Position numbers and translations under genes: made by a program
In this document: in pieces, positions 17,126 to 24,991 of the stretch
Layout of the letters: the number at the start of each line of letters is the position of its first letter
Position numbering within the stretch: the stretch's first letter is position 1
Notes under the pieces: generated by a model
Databases searched by the model: none
What the model was told of the DNA's origin: nothing
The model's input: the letters and a program-made list of their open reading frames with translations, nothing else
Assembly (NCBI RefSeq): GCF_013404075.1
Contig: NZ_JACBJQ010000029.1
Coordinates: 16,962-80,961 of the forward strand
DNA: 64,000 nt
From: Mycolicibacterium vinylchloridicum
GTDB lineage: Bacteria; Actinomycetota; Actinomycetes; Mycobacteriales; Mycobacteriaceae
Direction: 5' to 3'

Positions 17126-18348
17126 TCGATTTCACCGAGTTCCTCAGCCGAGGCGACGGGGTGTGGTGGGGCCAGGCGGCCGCCGAGCCCCGTCCCCTGG
17201 TGGAGGGGCTGATCGCGCAGAGCGCGCGCATCGGCCCCATTCGCACGTTCACCGGCCTGTCCTGGAACGACCAGCTCGCGGTGACCATGCCGCAGCGCAT
17301 GTCGATGGTGTCCTACGGCGGGCTGGGCGAGCTTCGTGAGCTCAGCCGCAGTGGACGCCTCGAGGTCGTCCCCTGCCACTACTCGGCGTTGCCGAGAATG
17401 TTCGCCGAACGACGGCTCCCGTGCGACGTCGGGCTGGTGCAGGTCGCCCCGCCCGACTCCGACGGCTGCTGCTCGCTGGGGGTCGGTGTGGACTACGTGG
17501 CCGACGCCGTCGCTCACACCCCGGTGCTCATCGCCGAGATCAACGACCAGATGCCGGCCACCATCGGATCCACACCGATCCCTCTCGACCGCTTCGCCGC
17601 CACCATCACCACCAGCCGGGCACTGCCCGAAGACCCGACCCGCGCGCCGGGCCCGGTGGACCGCCAGATCGCCGCCCACATCGCGGCGCTGGTCGACGAC
17701 GGCGACACCGTGCAGCTCGGCGTCGGATCGCTGGGCGCGGCCGTCCTCGATGCGCTCGCGGAGCATCGGGATCTCGGCTTTCACACCGGCATGATCACTG
17801 ACGGACTGATGCGCCTGGTGGACAAGGGCGTTGCCACCGGGCGACACAAGGAAGTCGACCCCGGCCTTGTCGTTGTCGGCACTGCCCTCGGCTCGGCCGA
17901 ACTGTATCGGCGCATACCGGATCTGCCGACGCGGTTCCTGCCCACCAGTTACACCCATACCCCACAGGTGCTTTCCCAGCTGGCCTCGCTGGTATCGATC
18001 AACTTCGCCGTCGAGGTGGATCTGTCCGGACAGGTCGGCGCAGAGCTCAGCGGCGGCGTCTACGTCGGTGCAGTGGGCGGTCAGGTCGACTTCACCCGCG
18101 CCGCCGCGCTGACCGGGAAACGCTCGATCATCGCGCTGCACTCGGCATTCCGGGGCCGCTCGACGATCAAAGCCCGCCTCGACGGCGGGATCGTGACAAC
18201 CGCGCGCTCCGACGTCGACGTCGTCGTCACCGAACACGGCGCGGCGCATCTACGGGGCTGCAGTATCGGCGAGCGCGCCCGCAGATTGGCGGCTATCGCC
18301 GCACCGAACTTCCGCGAACAACTGGAGAAGGAGATCACCAGCTTATGA
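17122..18348 (+). CDS. Acetyl-CoA hydrolase / class I CoA-transferase family protein
   Basis: The start is taken as TTG 17122, overlapping the thiolase stop, giving 408 residues; an upstream in-frame start at 17071 would sit inside the thiolase. The C-terminal signature (EVDLSGQVGAELSGG, then GAVGGQVDFTRAAAL and KRSIIALHSAF) is that of 4-hydroxybutyrate/acetate CoA-transferases. In enzymes of known mechanism the covalent Glu lies in an HTEM-like motif; here it reads HTGM with Gly at residue 223. Function may therefore be a hydrolase or an altered transferase. The stop overlaps the next start. Confidence 0.8.
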   Translation: MIDFTEFLSRGDGVWWGQAAAEPRPLVEGLIAQSARIGPIRTFTGLSWNDQLAVTMPQRMSMVSYGGLGELRELSRSGRLEVVPCHYSALPRMFAERRLPCDVGLVQVAPPDSDGCCSLGVGVDYVADAVAHTPVLIAEINDQMPATIGSTPIPLDRFAATITTSRALPEDPTRAPGPVDRQIAAHIAALVDDGDTVQLGVGSLGAAVLDALAEHRDLGFHTGMITDGLMRLVDKGVATGRHKEVDPGLVVVGTALGSAELYRRIPDLPTRFLPTSYTHTPQVLSQLASLVSINFAVEVDLSGQVGAELSGGVYVGAVGGQVDFTRAAALTGKRSIIALHSAFRGRSTIKARLDGGIVTTARSDVDVVVTEHGAAHLRGCSIGERARRLAAIAAPNFREQLEKEITSL

Positions 18349-19289
18349 GCCCCACCCTGCCTGCGGCCGCGAGGATACGAGAAGTAGGGCCCCGCGACGG
18401 CTTTCAGAACGAGCCCGAGGTCATCGCCACGTCGGACAAGATCGCCCTCATCAACCAACTGGCGCGCACCGGCCTGGACCGCATCGAGGTCGCCAGCTTC
18501 GTGCGCCCCGACGTCATCCCGCAACTGGCCGACGCCGTCGAGGTCCTCAACGGCGTGGACATCCCCGAGCACGTGTCGCTGACGATTCTGGTTCCCAACA
18601 ACCGCGGACTGGACAACGCGCTGAAGGTCCGAGAGCGCTTCCACGAAGTCGCGATGTTCGTCAGCGCTTCGGAGACCCACAACAAGCGCAACGTCAACCG
18701 CACCATCGACGAATCAATGGCCGATAACGCGATCGTGGCCAAGCGCATCGACGCCGAGGACCTGCGTCCCACCGCCGTGATCGCCACCGCGTTCGGGTGC
18801 CCGTTCGAGGGAAAGGTCCCGATGCAACGCACCCTGGACCTCGCCGAACAGTTCGCCGAGGCGGGCTGCCGTGAGATCGGCTTCGGCGACACCACCGGAA
18901 TGGCGCACCCCGCTTATGTTTTCGACATCTTCTCCGCGGCCATCGAGCGTCTGCCCGGCATCGAGATCACGGCGCATTTCCACAACACCCGCGGGCAGGG
19001 TATCGCCAATGCCTATGCGGCCCTGCAAGCCGGCTGCACGAGCTTCGAATCGAGCTTCGGCGAACTCGGCGGCTGCCCGGTTCCTGCCGGCTCGACCGGA
19101 AACATCGCCACCGAGGACCTGCTCAACATGTTCCACGAAATGGGTGTGCCGACCGGTGTGAGCCTGACTGCCGTCATCGACGCCGCCCGCGCCGCCCAAG
19201 AGATCCTCGGCCGCAAGCTGACCAGCCACTGCATCGTCGCCGGTCCGGTCGACTGGCATCCCGACGCCTCCGCACCCAGCTGCCGGTAA
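18345..19289 (+). CDS. Hydroxymethylglutaryl-CoA lyase family protein
   Basis: This 314-residue protein is a DRE-TIM lyase of the MvaB/HMGL group. VGPRDGFQNEP near the N-terminus has the catalytic Arg and metal-binding Asp; HFHNTRGQG has the metal His pair; and the signature GGCPVPAGSTGN carries the catalytic C244. HMG-CoA lyase yields acetoacetate and acetyl-CoA, and relatives cleave longer 3-hydroxy-3-methylglutaryl-type CoA esters in terpene breakdown. Next to a CoA transferase and thiolase, and with a biotin carboxylase at 57816-61408, it fits breakdown of a methyl-branched or isoprenoid acyl chain. Confidence 0.9.
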   Translation: MSPTLPAAARIREVGPRDGFQNEPEVIATSDKIALINQLARTGLDRIEVASFVRPDVIPQLADAVEVLNGVDIPEHVSLTILVPNNRGLDNALKVRERFHEVAMFVSASETHNKRNVNRTIDESMADNAIVAKRIDAEDLRPTAVIATAFGCPFEGKVPMQRTLDLAEQFAEAGCREIGFGDTTGMAHPAYVFDIFSAAIERLPGIEITAHFHNTRGQGIANAYAALQAGCTSFESSFGELGGCPVPAGSTGNIATEDLLNMFHEMGVPTGVSLTAVIDAARAAQEILGRKLTSHCIVAGPVDWHPDASAPSCR

Positions 19290-19318
19290 TTCGGCATCGA
19301 CAAACTGAAAGGCAGATC

Positions 19319-20077
19319 ATGACAGCACGAGTCGCATTCGTCACCGGCGGCGCCCAAGGAATCGGCGCCGGGATCTCGCAGACATTGGGCGCCAACGGCT
19401 TCCGGGTCGCCGTCGCAGACCTCAACCTCGAGGTCGCACAGGACACCGCCGAGCGCATCGGTCAGGCCGGCGGCACGGCGATCGCCGTGCATGTCGATGT
19501 CACCGACACCGAATCGGTGCGATCGGCCGTCAAGACCGTCGCCGCCGAGCTCGGCGAGGTCGAGATCGCGGTCAACAACGCCGGCTGGGACGACTTCATG
19601 CCGTTTCTGAAAACCACCGAGGACTTCTGGGACCGCATCCTCGACATCAACTTCAAGGGCGCGTTGCGGGTCAGCCAGGCCGTCGTACCCGGCATGGTGG
19701 AGCGGGGCTTCGGCCGGGTGGTCAACATCGGCTCCGACGCCGGGCGTGTGGGGTCGTCGCTGGAAGCCGTCTACTCCGGCGCCAAGGGCGGCATCATCGC
19801 GTTCAGCAAGACCCTGGCCCGCGAGGTCGCCACCAAGGGCGTCACCGTCAACACCGTGTGCCCCGGGCCGACGGATACCCCTGCGCTGCGCAAGTTCGCC
19901 GATGCCTCCGGGCAGGAAGCCGACAAGGTGATCGGCGGGATGACCCGATCGGTGCCCATGAAGCGCCTCGCCGATCCGGCCGACATCGCGGCGGCGGTGG
20001 CATTTTTCGCCTCCGACGCCGCAAGCTACATCACTGGCCAGACCCTGTCGGTCAGCGGCGGATTGACGATGGCTTGA
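19319..20077 (+). CDS. SDR-family dehydrogenase, BadH-like
   Basis: This 252-residue SDR has TGGAQGIG (cofactor loop), NNAGWDDFMPF, and YSGAKGGIIAFSKTLARE with the catalytic Tyr and Lys. The NNAGWD motif and the VGSSLEAVYSGAKGG stretch are typical of 2-hydroxycyclohexanecarboxyl-CoA dehydrogenase (BadH) relatives. That enzyme makes the 2-keto intermediate before alicyclic ring cleavage. The preceding gap of 29 bases has GAAAGGCAG as ribosome binding site. The BadH assignment is by motif memory and should be taken as a family-level call. Confidence 0.85.
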   Translation: MTARVAFVTGGAQGIGAGISQTLGANGFRVAVADLNLEVAQDTAERIGQAGGTAIAVHVDVTDTESVRSAVKTVAAELGEVEIAVNNAGWDDFMPFLKTTEDFWDRILDINFKGALRVSQAVVPGMVERGFGRVVNIGSDAGRVGSSLEAVYSGAKGGIIAFSKTLAREVATKGVTVNTVCPGPTDTPALRKFADASGQEADKVIGGMTRSVPMKRLADPADIAAAVAFFASDAASYITGQTLSVSGGLTMA

Positions 20078-20085
20078 GCGAGCAA

Positions 20086-20850
20086 ATGAGTGCCGTCACC
20101 TGGTCTGCCGAGGGACCGATACTGCACATCGCGCTGAATCGGCCGCCGGCGAACGCCCTGGGACCGGCGATCGTCGACGGGTTGCACGCCGCCCTCGACG
20201 TCGCCGACGATGTGAGTCCGAAGGTGCTGATTCTGTCATCGGCACTTGACGGATTCTTCGCCGCGGGCGCCGACATCAAGCACATGACGACCGTGGACGC
20301 CACCTCGTTCAAGGCCTACGGCAACGGCCTGCGTTCGGGCCTGGACCGGCTCGCGCGCCACCCCGCCCTGTCGGTGGCCGCGATCGACGGACTCGCTCTC
20401 GGTGGCGGACTGGAACTGGCGATGGCCTGCACGCTGCGGGTGGCGGGTGCGCAATCCAAGCTCGGCCTTCCCGAGGTCAAGCTCGGTTTGATTCCCGGTG
20501 CCGGCGGAACGCAGCGGTTGCCAAGGCTCGTCGGCCGCGGTCCGGCACTGGATCTGATGCTGACCGGCCGGCAGATCGACGCCGCCGACGCGTTGCGGAT
20601 CGGCCTGATCGACCGGCTGGTGGACCCGGGCACCGCGGTGTCCGCCGCCCGCGCGTTGGCCGCCGAACTGTGCGCCGCGTCGGCCCCCGCACAGCAGGCG
20701 GTCGTCCGCACCGTCGATGCCGCCGACGCTCTGCCACTTGATGACGGCCTGCGCTACGAGGTCGAACAGATTCAGCAGTTGTTCGAAAACGGCGAGGCGG
20801 CCGAAGGGCTGCGGGCCTTCGTCGAAAAGCGACAGCCGAACTTCACCTGA
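20086..20850 (+). CDS. Enoyl-CoA hydratase, both catalytic Glu present
   Basis: The ATG at 20086 lies 8 bases after the SDR stop; the 254-residue product is a canonical crotonase. GADIKHM marks the first oxyanion segment, ALGGGLELAMAC carries the first catalytic Glu, and LPEVKLGLIPGAGGTQRLP the second. It should hydrate an alpha,beta-unsaturated acyl-CoA, making the 3-hydroxy ester that a neighbouring SDR can oxidise. Among the three crotonase genes in a row here it is the only one with both acids. Confidence 0.9.
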   Translation: MSAVTWSAEGPILHIALNRPPANALGPAIVDGLHAALDVADDVSPKVLILSSALDGFFAAGADIKHMTTVDATSFKAYGNGLRSGLDRLARHPALSVAAIDGLALGGGLELAMACTLRVAGAQSKLGLPEVKLGLIPGAGGTQRLPRLVGRGPALDLMLTGRQIDAADALRIGLIDRLVDPGTAVSAARALAAELCAASAPAQQAVVRTVDAADALPLDDGLRYEVEQIQQLFENGEAAEGLRAFVEKRQPNFT

Positions 20851-20879
20851 CAAGGCCGGCAGAGTCAAGGAGCACCACA

Positions 20880-21692
20880 ATGACAGAGAAGTCCGCGGAG
20901 TACGGGACCCTGCTGGTTACCCAACCGGCCCCGGGGATCACGCTGGTCACACTGAACCGGCCCGATCGGCTCAATGCGATGACCAACACGATGTTCGACG
21001 AACTGGAAGTCGTAGCCCGAAAGCTGAGCGACGACAACGACATTCGAGTGGTGATCCTCACCGGCGCAGGTGCGGGGTTCTGCGCCGGATACGACCTCGA
21101 TGACGCCGAGCGCCTGCCGGACCTCTCCGCGCTGGGCATGTTCGACCAGCAAAATCGCGCCGCACGCGCGCTGGCCGCGGTTCGGGCGATCCCGGTGCCG
21201 GTGATCGCCGCCGTCAACGGTGCCGCAGCCGGCGGCGGGTTCTCGCTGAGCCTGATGGCCGACATCCGGCTCGGCGCACCCACCGCGAAGTTCAACGCCG
21301 CGTTCGTCAAGATCGGGCTGTCCGCAGGCGATTTGGGCGCCTCATGGCTGCTGCCCCGGCTGATCGGACCGGCGCACGCCGCCGAGATCGCCTTCACCGG
21401 ACGGACCGTCGGCGCCGAAGAGGCCGAGCGACTCGGCCTGCTCAACGCGGTCACCGGTCCCGACGATCTGCTCGATCGCGCCCTGGCGATGGCCGGCCAG
21501 ATCTGCGCAAACTCCCCCGGCGGGATCAAACTCTCCAAACGGGCGCTGCAGTCCAACCTCGAGATCACCTCGTTCGCCGCCGCCCTTGAACTGGAGAGCC
21601 GCGGGCAGGCCCTGCTCACTCGCTGCGCCGACATGCCCGAAGCGCTGGCCGCGTTCCGGGAAAAGCGCGCTCCCCACTTCACGGGCGCGTGA
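20880..21692 (+). CDS. Crotonase-fold protein lacking hydratase Glu pair
   Basis: This 270-residue protein has the crotonase frame (FCAGYDLDDAERLP; NGAAAGGGFSLSLMADIRLG) but Ser replaces the first catalytic Glu, and AAFVKIGLSAGDLGASW replaces the PExxLGxIPGxGG segment. The Asp in GDLGASW sits where dienoyl-CoA isomerases and some hydrolases place their acid. It is therefore more likely an isomerase or ring-cleaving C-C hydrolase than a hydratase. Its stop overlaps the GTG of the paralogue that follows, and the two share the same changes. Confidence 0.85.
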   Translation: MTEKSAEYGTLLVTQPAPGITLVTLNRPDRLNAMTNTMFDELEVVARKLSDDNDIRVVILTGAGAGFCAGYDLDDAERLPDLSALGMFDQQNRAARALAAVRAIPVPVIAAVNGAAAGGGFSLSLMADIRLGAPTAKFNAAFVKIGLSAGDLGASWLLPRLIGPAHAAEIAFTGRTVGAEEAERLGLLNAVTGPDDLLDRALAMAGQICANSPGGIKLSKRALQSNLEITSFAAALELESRGQALLTRCADMPEALAAFREKRAPHFTGA

Positions 21693-22501
21693 GGCCGATG
21701 CCGACCGGATGGAATCGGGTGTCCACCCGACCGATGGGCGAGATCCTCGACGAGCTGGGTCAGGCCAAGACCCTGACCATCGCCGAACCGCGTCCCGGCA
21801 TCGCCGTGATGTCGGTCAATCGGCCCGACCGGGGCAACTCCCAGACGGTCGAAATGTTCGGCGAGATCGCCTGGTACGCCCACACTCTGCGGAAAGCGCC
21901 GCTGCGGGCCCTGGTCATCACCGGGGCCGGCGGGGCGACGTTCTGTACCGGTTTCGACCTGGAGGAAGTGGCCGTCATCGCCAGGATGACCATCCCCGAG
22001 TTCAACGAGCTCGTCGACACCGCCTCGGCGGGCACCTCGGGCCTGCGGGCTCTGCCCTGCCCGGTGATCGCCGCGATCAGCGGCCCCGTCGCCGGCGGCG
22101 GACTGTCACTGGCGCTGTCGGCCGACATCCGGATAGCCGCCGGCTCGGCGAGCTTCAGCGCCGGTTTCGTCCGCGTCGGCCTGTCCATCGGCGAACTGGG
22201 CGCGTCCTGGCACCTTTCGCGGGTCGTCGGTCCGGCCCGCGCCGCGGAGATCGCGTTCACCGGGCGCACGGTCAAGGCCGAGGAGGCCGTGCGAATGGGC
22301 CTGGCGAACCGGATCGTCGCCGGCGGCGGCGGCGATGTTGTGGCCGCGGCGGTGGAACTGGCCGAGGCGATCGCCGAGAACGGCGCCGAGGGCATCCGCG
22401 CGACGAAGAATTCCCTGATCCGCAACGCGGAGATCGACTCGTTCCTGGCCGCCCTCGAACTGGAGAACCGCAGCCAAGCGGTCTGCCGAACCACCCTGTA
22501 G
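21689..22501 (+). CDS. Crotonase-fold protein, paralogue of the preceding gene
   Basis: GTG 21689 overlaps the previous stop (GTGA); the product is 270 residues. It resembles its neighbour over the whole length: FCTGFDLEEVAVI, SGPVAGGGLSLALSADIRI and SAGFVRVGLSIGELGASWHL. The hydratase Glu positions are again missing, and the late acid is Glu instead of Asp (GELGASW). The N-terminus is extended by about 15 residues. Two tandem diverged copies suggest consecutive isomerase/hydrolase steps or a hetero-oligomer. Confidence 0.85.
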   Translation: MRPMPTGWNRVSTRPMGEILDELGQAKTLTIAEPRPGIAVMSVNRPDRGNSQTVEMFGEIAWYAHTLRKAPLRALVITGAGGATFCTGFDLEEVAVIARMTIPEFNELVDTASAGTSGLRALPCPVIAAISGPVAGGGLSLALSADIRIAAGSASFSAGFVRVGLSIGELGASWHLSRVVGPARAAEIAFTGRTVKAEEAVRMGLANRIVAGGGGDVVAAAVELAEAIAENGAEGIRATKNSLIRNAEIDSFLAALELENRSQAVCRTTL

Positions 22502-22518
22502 CGCAACGGAGGCAACCA

Positions 22519-23313
22519 ATGACCATTGAGAACGAACTCCCACCGGCCAAGAGCCTGGCTGAGTGCGGTGCACTGATCGTCGGCGGCACGGCCGGTATCG
22601 GGCTGGCCACCGCCCGCGGCCTCGCCGAGGCGGGAGTACCTCGGATCGTCATCGTCGGGCGCAACTGCGAACGGGGTCAGCTAGCCGCCGCCGAACTGCG
22701 CGCCCTCGGGACCGACGCGCACTTCCTGGCCGGCGACGCCACCGACTCTTCCTCCGCGTCGACCGTGGCCGCCGAGGCCGACAAGCTGCTCGACGGGATC
22801 GACATCCTGATGTGCACCACCGCCGCCGACGTCAGACCGGAGCTGTTCAAGGACATCCCGATCACCGACATCAGCCGCATCCTCAACGAACTGGCCACGC
22901 CGTCGATGCAGATGGCCAGCGCGGTACTGCCCGGGATGCGGGCCCGGCGCGGCGGCATCATCGTCAACGTCGCCTCCGACGCCGCCAAGACCGCGACCCC
23001 GGGTGAGGCCATGATCGGGGCGGCCAAGGCCGCGATCGTGATGTTCACCCGCACCATCGCGATCGAGGAGAAGCGCCACGGCATCCGGGCCAACGCGCTG
23101 ACCCCGTCGCTGGTGCACGGCACAGCGTCCACCGAACGGATCACCACCGACGGGTTCAGCGCGAAACTGTTCGCCAGCGCCGCCAAGCAGGCTGCCCTCG
23201 GGGTGCCGGACGCCGACGATATCGCGGCCCTGGCGGTCTTCGTGTGCAGCCCCGCAGCGGCGCGGCTGACCGGACAGGCGATCAGCGTCAACGGCGGCAT
23301 CTCGGCGGCCTGA
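22519..23313 (+). CDS. SDR-fold protein lacking the catalytic Tyr
   Basis: The ATG at 22519 has GGAGG 10 bases upstream; the product is 264 residues. The dinucleotide loop VGGTAGIG is intact, but NNAG is replaced by CTTAAD and the YxxxK site reads I166-G-A-A-K170 (MIGAAKAAIV). Ser153 of NVASDAA is kept. The rest follows the SDR pattern to GQAISVNGG. It probably binds NAD(P) or an acyl-CoA without classical dehydrogenase chemistry, or uses another residue. It sits at the end of the CoA gene run just before the membrane block. Confidence 0.85.
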   Translation: MTIENELPPAKSLAECGALIVGGTAGIGLATARGLAEAGVPRIVIVGRNCERGQLAAAELRALGTDAHFLAGDATDSSSASTVAAEADKLLDGIDILMCTTAADVRPELFKDIPITDISRILNELATPSMQMASAVLPGMRARRGGIIVNVASDAAKTATPGEAMIGAAKAAIVMFTRTIAIEEKRHGIRANALTPSLVHGTASTERITTDGFSAKLFASAAKQAALGVPDADDIAALAVFVCSPAAARLTGQAISVNGGISAA

Positions 23314-23343
23314 CCCCGAACAGAGTGGAAAGCAGGCGGCGCA

Positions 23344-23970
23344 ATGCAATTCGAGCGGTACAGCCAGGCGGCGTGCCGATCCGCCTCGGGTACCATCGCG
23401 CGACCTGCGAACCGCCGCCTGCCCGGGGTGGCGGGCATCTGGGCCCTGATCGGCGCCGACTGCGTCTTCTTCGCGGTTCTGTTTGCGAGCTTCATGCAGG
23501 AAAGACTGCACGCCCCAGGGGTTTTCGAAGCCTCGCGCCGAACCCTCGACATGAACCTCGGCGGAGTCGACACCCTGATCCTGCTGACCAGTTCGTGGTC
23601 GGTGGCCCTGGCGATCGAGGCGCTGAAACGCGAACGCCCCGAACGGGTTCCGCGGTACCTGTTGGCGGGGATGCTCACCGGCGCGCTGTTCATGGTGTCG
23701 AAGGCGTTCGAGTACGCCCAGAAGATCACCTCCGGCATCACGCCCGCCACGAACCCGTTCTTCATGTGGTACTTCGCCCTGACCGGGCTCCATCTCATTC
23801 ACGTCATCCTGGGCACCGGGCTGTTGGCCTACGTGTGGTCCCGATCCAGGGGCGGCCGCTACAGCAACACCAACCGGGCCCTGCCGGAATCGGTGGCGTC
23901 CTTCTGGCATCTGGTCGACCTGCTGTGGATCCTGTTGTTCCCCTTGCTTTATCTGATGAGGGCGGCCTGA
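23344..23970 (+). CDS. Cytochrome c oxidase subunit III-like protein (NorE type)
   Basis: This 208-residue membrane protein belongs to the heme-copper oxidase subunit III / NorE family. It has five predicted transmembrane helices, with GIWALIGADCVFFAVLFASF first and FWHLVDLLWILLFPLLYLM last; the closing VxSFWHLVDxxWxxLF segment is a family hallmark. Short, five-helix versions are common as orphan NorE-like proteins. No subunit I or II gene is in the window. Its stop overlaps the next start (TGATG). Its place in a beta-oxidation operon suggests a link to electron disposal or oxygen use, unproven. Confidence 0.88.
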   Translation: MQFERYSQAACRSASGTIARPANRRLPGVAGIWALIGADCVFFAVLFASFMQERLHAPGVFEASRRTLDMNLGGVDTLILLTSSWSVALAIEALKRERPERVPRYLLAGMLTGALFMVSKAFEYAQKITSGITPATNPFFMWYFALTGLHLIHVILGTGLLAYVWSRSRGGRYSNTNRALPESVASFWHLVDLLWILLFPLLYLMRAA

Positions 23971-24245
23971 TGTCGGCGTTGCATCAACGGGTCACCAAGG
24001 TGTGGCTCGCGCTGATGGTGTTGACGGCCATGACGACCTGGGGGCTGTCCTCGGATCTGTTCAGTCCCGCCGTCGCCGTGACCGGGATATTCCTCATCGC
24101 TGCGGTCAAAGTGCGATTCGTGATGTTGGACTTCATGGAACTCCGGCATGGCCCGATACGGGTGCGGATCGCCTTCCAAGGCTGGCTCGCCGTGGTCGTC
24201 GCCCTGATTCTCGGCATGTGGTTACTTGCCCCAAACATCCTATGA
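23970..24245 (+). CDS. Cytochrome c oxidase subunit IV-like protein (NorF type)
   Basis: This 91-residue protein has three predicted transmembrane helices (about residues 8-26, 31-50 and 69-88). Between the second and third lies KVRFVMLDFMELRHGP, a strongly conserved motif of prokaryotic cytochrome oxidase subunit IV / NorF proteins. The ATG shares a base with the subunit III-like stop. The pair is the usual NorE-NorF arrangement. The catalytic subunits are absent nearby. Confidence 0.85.
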   Translation: MSALHQRVTKVWLALMVLTAMTTWGLSSDLFSPAVAVTGIFLIAAVKVRFVMLDFMELRHGPIRVRIAFQGWLAVVVALILGMWLLAPNIL

Positions 24246-24258
24246 GAAAGGTGTATTC

Positions 24259-24984
24259 GTGAACACACAGAGAACGACATCACTGAAGATCGGACTGTGG
24301 TGTAACTGGGCCTTCGTCGCCCTCACCGCCATCGGCTGGCTGGGCATCGCCCACTTCTTCGCCCCCGCACGGGCGGATCTGGGACTGGAGGCCACCAAGG
24401 TGTGGTTCACCGAGACGCATCGGTGGGGCGTGATCGTCGGCTGCACGCTGTTCTATGTCGCGGCCGGGATTCTCACACCGGGCTCCATCGCGTTCGGCAT
24501 CATGCTGTCGAAAATCGAAGGGCGCCAACCGCTGTGGTCGTACACAACGGCGGTGTGCGGAGTGTTCATCTCGCTGATCGTCTTTTTCAATTGCTGCGCG
24601 TGGATCGTGGCCGCCTACCGGCCGGAGTTCGGCGCCGACGTCATCCAGGCGTGGTACGACTGGGCGTGGTTCGCCTTCCTGCTGGGCTGGATCTATCTGG
24701 CCATCGAGATGGCCGCGACCGGAATCGTGGAGCTGATGGATGACCGACCGGAACCGATGATCCCGCGATGGTTCACCTGGCTCACGCTGGCCGGCGCACT
24801 GGCGATCTTCACCGCGGCGGGTCCGGCATTCTTCAAGAGCGGGCCGTTCGCCTACCACGGGTTGCTGGCTTTCTATATGCCCGTCGCGGTCTGGGGCTGC
24901 TACATCACGGTGACGACCTTCTTCATGCTCAAGGAGCTCAAGCGCGCGCCGGTTGGAGAGGCGATCGCCGAATCGGCCGCCTGA
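24259..24984 (+). CDS. Six-helix integral membrane protein of unknown function
   Basis: I start this at GTG 24259, which follows GAGAAAGG by 7 bases, giving 241 residues; an ATG at 24226 would overlap the previous gene. Six hydrophobic helices are predicted (about 14-33, 57-80, 94-118, 133-153, 168-188 and 200-224). It is rich in Trp and has an NCCAW motif in helix 3, with His in the loops (THRWG, YHG). I do not recognise a domain. It is the last gene of the run and probably works with the NorE/NorF-like pair. It converges on the hydrolase gene 8 bases away. Confidence 0.7.
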   Translation: MNTQRTTSLKIGLWCNWAFVALTAIGWLGIAHFFAPARADLGLEATKVWFTETHRWGVIVGCTLFYVAAGILTPGSIAFGIMLSKIEGRQPLWSYTTAVCGVFISLIVFFNCCAWIVAAYRPEFGADVIQAWYDWAWFAFLLGWIYLAIEMAATGIVELMDDRPEPMIPRWFTWLTLAGALAIFTAAGPAFFKSGPFAYHGLLAFYMPVAVWGCYITVTTFFMLKELKRAPVGEAIAESAA

Positions 24985-24991
24985 CACAGCG

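Noticed and set aside
16066..18249. A 727-codon open frame on the minus strand
   Set aside because: It lies fully antisense to the thiolase and CoA-transferase genes, is rich in Arg/Ser/Ala without any family motif, and is a by-product of high third-position GC.
21586..22518. Long N-terminal extension of the Tyr-less SDR frame
   Set aside because: The extension is an Arg-rich shadow of the two crotonase genes; the ATG at 22519 with GGAGG is the obvious start.
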